Positions 1 through 5,834 of a stretch of DNA of 6,083 bases are shown one piece after another. Origin of the DNA: Chloroflexota bacterium (GTDB taxonomy: Bacteria; Chloroflexota; Dormibacteria; CF-121); NCBI GenBank assembly GCA_005880605.1, contig VBIS01000124.1, positions 1-6,083 on the forward strand, in the 5' to 3' direction. The notes below the pieces were generated by a model. The model saw only the letters and a list, made by a program, of their open reading frames with translations, was not told the DNA's origin and ran no database searches. The position numbers were made by a program, and so were the translations under genes. Numbering within the stretch: position 1 is the stretch's first letter; the number at the start of each line of letters is the position of its first letter.

Positions 1-104
1 CAACAGGCTTTCGCATAGTGTGGCGTTGAAGTGCGAAGGAGCAATCGATCTTACTTTGCTTTGCCATGTGCGGTGCTGCCGGGCAGCGGCGATTGTAAAC
101 GCTC

Positions 105-110
105 AGGGGA
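105..110 (+). promoter_or_regulatory. Shine-Dalgarno site of the first TadE-like gene
   Basis: AGGGGA lies 7 bases before the ATG at 118. It decides the start: an in-frame GTG at 31 would add 29 residues with no hydrophobic or pilin-like character and would put the prepilin-like leader in the middle of the protein. With ATG 118 the positively charged leader is 13 residues long, as expected for TadE proteins. Confidence 0.65.
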
Positions 111-117
111 CCAGGGA

Positions 118-618
118 ATGATCAAAACGCACTCATCTTTACGCCGAAAGCGGGCCCAGGCGCTGGCCGAGATGGCCGTGATGGTGCCCTTCCTCGTCAT
201 CGCCATGATGGGATTCCTCGACCTCGGGCGCGCCCTCTACTATCAGATCGCCCTGACCAACGCCGTCCGAGAGGCTGCACGGTATGGGACCCAGCCCGTT
301 TACCTGGGGTTCAATATCTCCTGCAGCACCGGACCCGTCCCAGGCCCGAACTGTCCGGTGCCCCAAGATTCCCAAATCTGCACCTACGTCGCGAACGAAC
401 TGACCAGCACCGGCTTCACCGTCCCTTGCTCCGATGTTGTGGTCAGGCCGGACCAGAGTTTTCGGGTCCAGGGCGTTACCGGTGCCAGCGGGGCGTATCG
501 CGATTACCTCACCGTGACCGGCTCCTACAAGTTCACATTTATCACGCCGATCATCGGGACGCTCTTCGGGGGTTCGATCACCGTGCGGTCGGCGGCCACC
601 ATGAGGGCGCAGTATTGA
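118..618 (+). CDS. tadE: TadE-like minor pseudopilin (first copy)
   Basis: This 166-residue protein belongs to the TadE/TadE-like family, small membrane-anchored pseudopilins of the Flp/Tad (tight adherence) pilus system. A short basic leader (residues 1-13, ending KRA) is followed by QALAE, so Glu18 sits at +5 of a prepilin-type cleavage site that would have Ala13 rather than Gly at -1. A hydrophobic helix covers about residues 19-37. Next comes the family signature LDLGRALYY (35-42) and NAVREAARYGT (48-58). The remainder, presumably outside the membrane, carries four cysteines (69, 79, 88, 104) and ends in beta-strand-like sequence with the usual VRSAATMRAQY tail. The stop overlaps the start of the next TadE gene by one base, so the two are translationally coupled. 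Family assignment is secure; the role as a minor pilin or pilus-assembly factor is inferred from the family. Confidence 0.9.
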   Translation: MIKTHSSLRRKRAQALAEMAVMVPFLVIAMMGFLDLGRALYYQIALTNAVREAARYGTQPVYLGFNISCSTGPVPGPNCPVPQDSQICTYVANELTSTGFTVPCSDVVVRPDQSFRVQGVTGASGAYRDYLTVTGSYKFTFITPIIGTLFGGSITVRSAATMRAQY

Positions 619-1106
619 TGCGCCGGCTCGCTCGCGGCCAGTCGATGGTCGAGTTTGCCGTGCTGGCGCCGATCTTTTTCCTCCTGCTCCTGGGAACCAT
701 TGACCTGGGCCGGGCGATCTATACCTACAACTCCATCGCCGACGCGGCTCGCGAAGGGACGCGCACCGCGGTGCCGTACGAATGCCAGAACCAGACCGGG
801 CTCACCTGTCCGGTTGTGGGGGCCGTGACCTCAAAACTTGGCGGCGGCTTCAGCCTGGTCGTTGACCCATGTGTCGCGACTCGGACGCCGTCCAATAACT
901 CCTGCCCGACACCCGACCAGGCCACCGCGAACCCGCCGTCGAACACCGGATATATCTGGATCAGTCCAAACGTCGGTCAGTCGGGCCACGTACAGGTGGT
1001 TGTCAAGATTACCTTCGAATTTCAGCCATGGGTCCCGGTCGTGCGTGACGCCGCGGGACAGGGGGTCGCCCTGACGGCCCAATCGACCATGGTGACGGAG
1101 TACTGA
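618..1106 (+). CDS. tadE: TadE-like minor pseudopilin (second copy)
   Basis: This is a second TadE-family pseudopilin, 162 residues. The leader MRRLARG is followed by QSMVEF, giving Gly7 at -1 and Glu12 at +5, the canonical site for a TadV/PilD-type prepilin peptidase. The hydrophobic helix (about 13-29) leads into IDLGRAIYTYN (28-38) and DAAREGTR (42-49), the TadE signature. The outer part has four cysteines (56, 64, 85, 96) and a Pro/Asn/Thr-rich stretch around 89-110, then strands ending in ALTAQSTMVTEY. The ATG overlaps the stop of the first copy in TGATG, and GAGGG at 603-607 may serve as ribosome site. An open frame extends upstream to 426, but that part only shadows the first gene. The two copies are clearly paralogous in the N-terminal 60 residues and diverged beyond, suggesting two distinct pseudopilins rather than a recent duplication. 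Confidence 0.92.
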   Translation: MRRLARGQSMVEFAVLAPIFFLLLLGTIDLGRAIYTYNSIADAAREGTRTAVPYECQNQTGLTCPVVGAVTSKLGGGFSLVVDPCVATRTPSNNSCPTPDQATANPPSNTGYIWISPNVGQSGHVQVVVKITFEFQPWVPVVRDAAGQGVALTAQSTMVTEY

Positions 1107-1108
1107 AG

Positions 1109-2815
1109 ATGTTGATCAAGCTGCGACGCGGTAAGCAGGCGCAGAGCCTCGTCATCGTGGCCCTTTCGGCCACGGTTCTGTTCGGCATCATCGCGCTGGG
1201 GCTCGACGGCGGCCGCCTGTATTTCGAGCGACGCGACGTCCAGAATGCAGCGGATGCGGCGGCCCTCGCCGGCGCCCAGGAGCTGATTCCGACCACCGCC
1301 AACAGCGCGGTTACGCCCGGCATGACCCAGAACGCCCGCTGCCAGGCCGCGATTTACGCTTTCAAGACCTGGCAGGACGTCCCAGCGGGCGACCCTTCCG
1401 GCGACATGTCGGGCTGCTCCGTTTGGAGCTCTCAGAATGTCTCGGGCAACACCGCCACGATCTCGGCGGCGTCGGCTCCAGCCACCGTGCGAGTGACCAC
1501 CCCCAGCCGCGGGAACCTGAACGAGATCGCCGTCGAGGTCGACTATGACACCCCCCTCACGTTCGCATCGGTCATCGGGTTTACCAAGTCCACGGTGGCC
1601 GCGATTGCCTTTGCGCACGCCGGCTTCTACAACAAGAACTACACGATCTTCGGCTTCGATGCCAGCGGATCAGGTAACAGCGTCGCGGACGACCGCAACG
1701 GCTGGGCACAAATCGATAACGGGCTCAGCGGCAGCGACTGCGCCTCGCCTGACCCGGCACGCGGCAAGATGGTCTCCAACGACAAGTTCCACGCGCCCAC
1801 ATCTGGCGACGGCTTGAATTTGAATGGCCAGTTCTATCATGCCTCTGCCGCAGACACGCAGTCGCTGACCGTCTACTGGGAGCAGAACCAGGTGTCGGCT
1901 GGCTTCTCACCGATCGACCCGACGCCGAACTATTCCGTTCCGAACAAACCAGCGACCGCGCGCAGCTCGATTCCCGTGCGGGTGGACCCAGGTCGCTCCG
2001 CGACGTTTGGCACGCTGACCCTGGCCAACAGCACGGCCGTGACCGAATGGGTTTTTCAGCCGGGCCTTTATTCGAACGCGATTAATATTCCCTCTCCGGG
2101 CGGCTCGGCGAACGACCGCTACATTTTCTTGAATGGCGTGTACTGGTTCAACAGCGCGAACTTCACGATCAGCGGCGGCATCGTCGGCAACACGATGGAC
2201 GGTGGAGCCCTTCCGCTCAACGGCAGAGGCGAGGGTTGGACGAATCTCCCTGCGGCGTCCGACGCAACGAACGGCGTCGAGTTCGTCTTCGACGGGGCCT
2301 CCAGGTTCACGGCAAGCAGCAGCGGGAGCGCGTCGCCGAACGTCTACTTCGTCGCTCCCAGCTACGTCGGCGGCACCGGCGCCTTCGGCGCCCCCACCGA
2401 CAGCATTGCCTTCTTCGTGGCCGGTGCCACGACGCCGGGCGGTGGCGACAGTATCGGCGGTCCCCCTGGCGTCGTCTGGTCGGAGACTATCGACCATACG
2501 AAGCCCTCGCCGCTGGGTAGTTCGCCCTTTCAAGTCTGGGGATCGGTCGTGAGCCTCGACCAGAATGGATCCCAGGGCGCGGACATGCAACTCACCGCGG
2601 TCAGCTCCTCGAGCTACGCCGTGACCGGAGAGATGATCGGGGCAACCGTGGACCTCTACAACGGTGGCTTCTCCCCGGGGGCCACGCCCGCCTATAACCC
2701 TCCGCGTTGCTCCCCGGGCGGATATAGGCAGGGCCAGACCCCGACTGGATACCTCGTGCAGTTCAACCCGGACTTCGCGCCCCACTTCCACGGGCTCGCA
2801 TATCTCGTGAAGTAG
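1109..2815 (+). CDS. TadG-like Flp pilus-assembly protein with long beta-rich C-terminal region
   Basis: This 568-residue protein starts at ATG 1109, 8 bases after GGAG (1097-1100) and 2 bases after the previous stop. The N-terminus is the Tad (TadE/G-like) segment: basic leader RRGKQ, AQSLV, a hydrophobic helix (about 13-32), then LDGGRLYFERRDVQNAADAA (32-51), a strong signature of this family. Unlike the two TadE proteins, the +5 position after AQSLV is Ile16, so it is probably an uncleaved membrane anchor. Residues 138-170 (ending AFAHAG) complete the conserved front domain. Residues about 171-568 are Gly/Ser/Asn-rich with short alternating strands (for example RYIFLNGVYWF at 337-347 and VEFVFDGASRF at 390-400), resembling a repetitive beta-helix-like or adhesin-like surface module. 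Cysteines are at 78, 103, 211 and 534. It is likely exported and part of, or associated with, the pilus; binding or structural function is unknown. Confidence 0.85.
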   Translation: MLIKLRRGKQAQSLVIVALSATVLFGIIALGLDGGRLYFERRDVQNAADAAALAGAQELIPTTANSAVTPGMTQNARCQAAIYAFKTWQDVPAGDPSGDMSGCSVWSSQNVSGNTATISAASAPATVRVTTPSRGNLNEIAVEVDYDTPLTFASVIGFTKSTVAAIAFAHAGFYNKNYTIFGFDASGSGNSVADDRNGWAQIDNGLSGSDCASPDPARGKMVSNDKFHAPTSGDGLNLNGQFYHASAADTQSLTVYWEQNQVSAGFSPIDPTPNYSVPNKPATARSSIPVRVDPGRSATFGTLTLANSTAVTEWVFQPGLYSNAINIPSPGGSANDRYIFLNGVYWFNSANFTISGGIVGNTMDGGALPLNGRGEGWTNLPAASDATNGVEFVFDGASRFTASSSGSASPNVYFVAPSYVGGTGAFGAPTDSIAFFVAGATTPGGGDSIGGPPGVVWSETIDHTKPSPLGSSPFQVWGSVVSLDQNGSQGADMQLTAVSSSSYAVTGEMIGATVDLYNGGFSPGATPAYNPPRCSPGGYRQGQTPTGYLVQFNPDFAPHFHGLAYLVK

Positions 2816-2829
2816 CGCCCCCGACCCTG

Positions 2830-2849
2830 CCCTCCCCCAGAGGGGAGGG
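2830..2849 (+). terminator. Strong GC hairpin after the TadG-like gene, possible terminator
   Basis: CCCTCCCC (2830-2837) pairs perfectly with GGGGAGGG (2842-2849) around the 4-base loop CAGA, 15 bases after the pilus-gene stop. There is no U-tract afterwards, since TCCTGGGG follows, so it is not a classic intrinsic terminator. It may slow or end transcription, stabilise the upstream mRNA 3' end, or be a copy of a GC-rich intergenic repeat. CCCCAG (2835-2840) can alternatively pair with CTGGGG (2853-2858), which would disrupt the first hairpin. Confidence 0.4.
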
Positions 2850-2868
2850 GTCCTGGGGACCGACGCCC

Positions 2869-2874
2869 TACAAT
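2869..2874 (+). promoter_or_regulatory. Putative -10 box (TACAAT) of a leaderless promoter
   Basis: TACAAT matches the sigma-70 -10 consensus at five of six bases and stands out in a GC-rich gap. It ends 9 bases before the GTG at 2884, so transcription starting at the normal distance would begin at or within a few bases of the start codon. No recognisable -35 hexamer lies 16-18 bases upstream (the bases there are G-rich). Leaderless genes with only a -10 element are well known in high-GC bacteria and in Deinococcus; applying that here is inference. Confidence 0.4.
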
Positions 2875-2883
2875 GCGGACAGC

Positions 2884-3426
2884 GTGGCGCACGCCATCTA
2901 CTGCTTCCTGGACGGCGAGACCTTGCACGGCGACCCGCCGAAGCGGGAGCTCGAAGCGCCGTTCGTGCAGACCGGCATCCACAACCTGGGCACTAACAAC
3001 CGGGGCGCTTTCGTCCCCTTGAGCAGCCTCAAATACGTCCTGCTCGACTCACGGGCCCCGACGAGCGCGGTCGACACCGCCCGCTACCAGCGGATCGCCA
3101 TTCACTTCGTCGATCACGAGGTGCTACGCGGCTACAGCGATCGCGTCATGCGCCCCTCACGCTATGGCGTGACGCTCTCGCTGGTCTCGCCCGACCAGAC
3201 CGAGGTGAAGGAGCTGGCCATCCCGTTCACCGCACTCAAGGGAATTTTCTACCTTAAGACCTGGGAGGGCGGCGAATCACCCATGCTCGAGTCGGACTGG
3301 GTGCCGCGGATCCTCGAGGCCCGTGAGCAAGAACTGGTGCGGCGCCAATACACTGGGACCGGCAAGCCTCGCCACCTGATGCCGTTACTCGAACGGATCA
3401 TTCGCCGCCGGAAGATCGCCGACTAG
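2884..3426 (+). CDS. Protein of unknown function with two copies of a small beta-rich unit
   Basis: This 180-residue soluble protein has no signal peptide or membrane helix. I do not recognise a named enzyme. It appears built from two related halves. Residues about 4-55 contain CFLDGETLHGD and, later, AFVPLSSLKYVLLD. Residues about 71-126 contain IHFVDHEVLRGY and, later, LAIPFTALKGIFYLKTW. Each half therefore has a strand with F-(L/V)-D-x-E-x-L-x-G, a variable loop, and a strand of the form P-(L/F)-(S/T)-(S/A)-L-K-x-(V/I). This layout recalls small beta-barrel domains that are found singly in many bacterial proteins of unknown function, possibly of the DUF6982 type, though I could not search. 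The tail (141-180) is basic and probably helical (RRQY, RRRK). The start is GTG 2884 with no Shine-Dalgarno but a nearby -10-like box; the only other early in-frame candidate is GTG 2965, which would remove half of unit one. The next gene begins 27 bases after the stop. Confidence 0.8.
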   Translation: MAHAIYCFLDGETLHGDPPKRELEAPFVQTGIHNLGTNNRGAFVPLSSLKYVLLDSRAPTSAVDTARYQRIAIHFVDHEVLRGYSDRVMRPSRYGVTLSLVSPDQTEVKELAIPFTALKGIFYLKTWEGGESPMLESDWVPRILEAREQELVRRQYTGTGKPRHLMPLLERIIRRRKIAD

Positions 3427-3453
3427 CGCGCTTGCCGCGGCCGGGACCCTGAT

Positions 3454-4464
3454 ATGTTGAAGCCTGAGATGCAATCTGCCGCCCCTCCCCCGGAGGCGGC
3501 GGCCCCAAGGTCCGCCCTACGGGAGCGGCTCCTCGACCCGCGAACGCTGATTTCCTTCGCGATTCTTGCGGTCGTCCTCTTCATCGTGCTGACCCACGTC
3601 CCGCTCGACTACGGCGCCAGCCTGCGCGCGATCCGTCAGACCAACTTGGCGATTTATGCCGTGGCGATAGCGGCCTTCTACTTCTCCTTCGTGGTGCGCA
3701 CCGTCCGCTGGGAGCTGCTGCTGCGCAACACCGGCGAGTCAACTCGCTTCGGCAAACTGTTTCACATCATCATCCTGGCCTGGTTCGCCAACTGCGTCCT
3801 GCCGGCGAAGATGGGCGATTTCTACCGCGCCTACCTGCTGCGGCAACAGACCGATGTGTCGGGTTCGAAGGGCCTGGGCACGATCGTCAGTGAGCGCGCC
3901 CTCGACTTTCTCGTCCTGATGAGTCTGCTGCTCATCAGCGGCCTCGTCAGCTTTCGCGCCTCCGTCCCGGAGCGATTTCTGCCCGCCTTCATCGTTGGCC
4001 TCATCATCGCTGCCGGCCTGATCGTCGGCCTGCTCATCATCCGCTACAGCGAGGGGCGCCTCTCACGCTACCTCCCGGAGCGGCTCCGCGCGCAGGCCAC
4101 TCGCTTCAAGCATGGATTGTTGAGTGCCTTTGCCGGCCGCGTGCCGCTCTTGCTTGGCCTCACCGTCGTGGTCTGGATGGCGGAGTCCACCCGGCTGTTC
4201 CTGGTGGTGCAGGCCCTTCCGTTGCACATCTCGCTCAGCATCGCGCAGATCGTGTTCATCGCGCTGGTCGCCTCCCTGCTGACGACCATTCCGGCGTTGC
4301 CTGGTGGGTTGGTACTCGTCGAGGGGGGAATCATTGCCGTCCTGGTCTTCTTCGGCCTGAGCTCATCGCAGGCGCTATCGGTCGCCATCCTCGACCGCCT
4401 GATCAGTTACTGGAGCCTGATCGCCGTTGGGCTGGTCGTCTTCCTGATGAGCCACCGGCGATGA
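3454..4464 (+). CDS. Lysylphosphatidylglycerol-synthetase-like / UPF0104 (YbhN-type) membrane protein
   Basis: This 336-residue polytopic inner-membrane protein belongs to the flippase-like / lysylphosphatidylglycerol synthetase transmembrane-region family (COG0392-type). After a Pro/Ala-rich cytoplasmic start (7-20), hydrophobic segments fall near 31-48, 66-82, 103-117, 149-165, 176-197, 229-250, 261-283, 288-302 and 314-332. Family hallmarks are VRTVRWELLLR (81-91), NCVLPAKMGDFYRAYLLR (113-130), SERALDFLVL (146-155), and PALPGGLVLVEGG (280-292) followed by DRLISYW (314-320). The soluble aminoacyl-transferase domain of MprF is absent, so only the membrane half is represented; the family length is typical. 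The start is ATG 3454 with only a weak GGGA upstream; ATG 3469 is an alternative. The 3' end overlaps the epimerase start in ATGA. Members are proposed to move or handle lipid-linked substrates, but the substrate here is unknown. Confidence 0.88.
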   Translation: MLKPEMQSAAPPPEAAAPRSALRERLLDPRTLISFAILAVVLFIVLTHVPLDYGASLRAIRQTNLAIYAVAIAAFYFSFVVRTVRWELLLRNTGESTRFGKLFHIIILAWFANCVLPAKMGDFYRAYLLRQQTDVSGSKGLGTIVSERALDFLVLMSLLLISGLVSFRASVPERFLPAFIVGLIIAAGLIVGLLIIRYSEGRLSRYLPERLRAQATRFKHGLLSAFAGRVPLLLGLTVVVWMAESTRLFLVVQALPLHISLSIAQIVFIALVASLLTTIPALPGGLVLVEGGIIAVLVFFGLSSSQALSVAILDRLISYWSLIAVGLVVFLMSHRR

Positions 4465-5414
4465 AGGTCCTGGTCACCGGCGGCGCCGGCTTCATCGGCT
4501 CACACGTGGCCGAACGCCTCCTCAGCGATGGGCACGAGGTCGTGATCCTGGACGACCTCTCCACAGGCCACGTCGAGCACCTGCACCCCGAGGTCCGCTT
4601 CTACCAGATGGATGTCCAGTCGCCCTGGCTCGACGAACTGTTCAAGATCGAGCGCCCGGAGGCGGTCCTCCATCAAGCGGCGCAGGCAAGTGTCCGCCGC
4701 TCAGTCGCGGACCCGGTGTTCGACGCCAGTGTCAATGTGCTGGGAGCGGTGACACTGCTACAGGCCAGCGTGCGCCACGGCGTGCGGCGCTTCCTCTTCG
4801 CCTCGACCGGGGGCGCGCTCTACGGCGATGCGGACGTGATCCCGACCCCTGAGGATTACCCGACGCTGCCGGTCTCGCCCTACGGCGCTTCCAAGCTCGG
4901 CGCCGAGGTCTACTTGCGGACCTTTCAGGCAGTGCATGGGCTTTCCTATGCCGCGCTTCGCTATGCCAACGTCTATGGGCCGCGCCAGGATCCGCATGGC
5001 GAGGCAGGCGTGGTAGCAATCTTCGCGCGACGCCTGCTCAGTGGGGAACCGGCCCGCATCAACGGTGACGGCAAGCAGACGCGCGACTTCGTCTACGTGG
5101 GCGACATCGCGGAGGCGAACGCGCGCGCACTGACGTCGGAGGCCGTTGGGTCCTTCAACGTCGGCACCGGCGTGGAGACCGACATCAACACGATCTTCCA
5201 ACTCTTAAAGCGCCTATCTGGCAACAACCAGGCGGAGGTGCACGGGCCACCGATGCCCGGCGAGCAGCGGCGCTCGGTGGTCGATGCCCGCAAGATCGAG
5301 AAAGTGATGGGCTGGCGGCCACAGACCGGCCTGGAGGCCGGCCTCGACGCTACGGTGCGGTACTTTCGGCAGGAGTCGAAAGCACCGGCGGTAGCTCCAG
5401 CGCCGCCTGCCTGA
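4461..5414 (+). CDS. NAD-dependent sugar-nucleotide epimerase, GalE-like extended SDR
   Basis: This 317-residue cytoplasmic protein is an extended short-chain dehydrogenase/reductase, most like UDP-glucose (UDP-hexose) 4-epimerase. The Rossmann motif GGAGFIGSH occupies residues 7-15. The acidic DD at 31-32 after the second strand is consistent with NAD rather than NADP. HQAAQASV (71-78) is the usual cofactor-loop segment. STGGALYGD (115-123) supplies the catalytic Ser/Thr region and SPYGASK (139-145) the catalytic Tyr141 and Lys145. The substrate-side motif is LRYANVYGPRQDPHGEAG (166-183), and RDFVYVGDIAEAN (208-220) and FNVGTG (232-237) are also typical. Length is close to the compact GalE class; the tail (about 307-317) is an Ala/Pro-rich extension outside the fold. 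It is translationally coupled to the upstream membrane protein by ATGA. Related 4-epimerases, dTDP-glucose dehydratases and UDP-xylose synthases share the fold; 4-epimerase is preferred from the motifs, but sugar specificity cannot be read from sequence alone. Confidence 0.9.
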   Translation: MKVLVTGGAGFIGSHVAERLLSDGHEVVILDDLSTGHVEHLHPEVRFYQMDVQSPWLDELFKIERPEAVLHQAAQASVRRSVADPVFDASVNVLGAVTLLQASVRHGVRRFLFASTGGALYGDADVIPTPEDYPTLPVSPYGASKLGAEVYLRTFQAVHGLSYAALRYANVYGPRQDPHGEAGVVAIFARRLLSGEPARINGDGKQTRDFVYVGDIAEANARALTSEAVGSFNVGTGVETDINTIFQLLKRLSGNNQAEVHGPPMPGEQRRSVVDARKIEKVMGWRPQTGLEAGLDATVRYFRQESKAPAVAPAPPA

Positions 5415-5829
5415 GGGCGGCGTCCCCCGCGTCCAGCAGCTGTCGAGCCGCCGCCAGGATGATCGGGTTGTGCACGCTCTCGCTGGCGATCATCCGGCTC
5501 GCCCAGTCATAGGCTTCGCACGCCCGCCCCAGCTCGGCGCGCGCTGCGGCGCCGGCATCCGGACCGCTCGTCGGCCGGAGCCGGAGGGTCTGGTAGTAGC
5601 CGGTCTGGAAGATCTTTCGGCTGGCCGCCGCCTCATCCTCCAGGCGTCCCGGGTCACCGTCGAGGGCCTGGCGGAGCCGGCCGGCCGCCCGTTCCACCGA
5701 GGTGGCGACGTCGGCCAGCACGAAGTTGTAATCGCCAGACGCCAGGCGCGAGGGGGTCCCGAGCAGCTTATAGGCGCCCCACAGCCCGATGGCCAGCACC
5801 AGCAAGATCACGATGTATAGCCACGCCAT
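5350..5829 (-). CDS. Small membrane-anchored protein of unknown function downstream of infA
   Basis: This 159-residue protein matches nothing I recognise. Residues about 2-20 form one hydrophobic helix (WLYIVILLVLAIGLWGAY), likely an N-terminal anchor without a cleavage site, followed by KLLG and a mainly helical, Ala/Arg/Leu-rich soluble part (about 36-145) containing RKIFQTGYYQTLRLRP (71-86) and EAYDWASRMIASESVHNP (105-122). The tail from 146 is Pro/Ser/Thr-rich. The start is ATG at 5829-5827 with GAGAGG (5840-5835) 5 bases ahead. It begins 15 bases after the infA stop on the same strand, so co-transcription with infA is likely. Its last 65 bases (5350-5414) overlap the 3' end of the convergent epimerase gene in antisense. 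The Shine-Dalgarno, hydrophobic start and strand continuity support a real gene; function is unknown. Confidence 0.75.
   Translation of the reverse strand: MAWLYIVILLVLAIGLWGAYKLLGTPSRLASGDYNFVLADVATSVERAAGRLRQALDGDPGRLEDEAAASRKIFQTGYYQTLRLRPTSGPDAGAAARAELGRACEAYDWASRMIASESVHNPIILAAARQLLDAGDAALRQAALELPPVLSTPAESTAP
5401..5422. other. GC hairpin spanning the convergent gene ends
   Basis: CGCCGCC (5401-5407) pairs with GGCGGCG (5416-5422) around an 8-base loop containing the epimerase stop codon. The stem is 7 base pairs, all GC, and being symmetric it could form in RNA from either strand. No U-tract follows on the plus strand (TCCCCC), and on the minus strand it lies inside coding sequence. 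It may be a weak bidirectional stop or just a by-product of base composition. Confidence 0.25.
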
Positions 5830-5834
5830 GGCGG

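Noticed and set aside
14..19. CATAGT as a -10 box for the pilus operon.
   Set aside because: Four of six consensus matches only, and any -35 would lie off the left edge, so it cannot be assessed.
75..87. Short palindrome GCTGCCGGGCAGC about 30 bases before the first pilus gene, possible operator.
   Set aside because: Five to six base pairs with almost no loop is common in GC-rich DNA, and nothing links it to a known regulator.
2..121. Open frame from the left edge ending in a TGA that overlaps the first TadE start in ATGA, as if an upstream gene were coupled to it.
   Set aside because: Its 39 codons translate to a Cys-rich sequence with no recognisable family. By my count about 59% of third positions are G or C, which looks lower than in the clear genes nearby. 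An open stretch this short is expected by chance in high-GC DNA. The overlap is suggestive but not enough.
1022..1618. Minus-strand open frame of 198 codons across the TadE/TadG junction.
   Set aside because: Same reasoning: Arg/Gly-rich shadow translation with no domain, no ribosome site and no room beside the real genes.
1907..2791. Long open frame of 294 codons on the minus strand inside the TadG-like gene.
   Set aside because: Its product is Arg/Gly/Val-rich low-complexity sequence typical of the antisense of a high-GC gene, and it lies wholly inside a well-supported coding region.
5470..5820. Plus-strand open frame of 116 codons opposite the membrane-anchored protein gene.
   Set aside because: The minus-strand product has a membrane helix, a Shine-Dalgarno and operon-like spacing; the plus-strand product has none of these.
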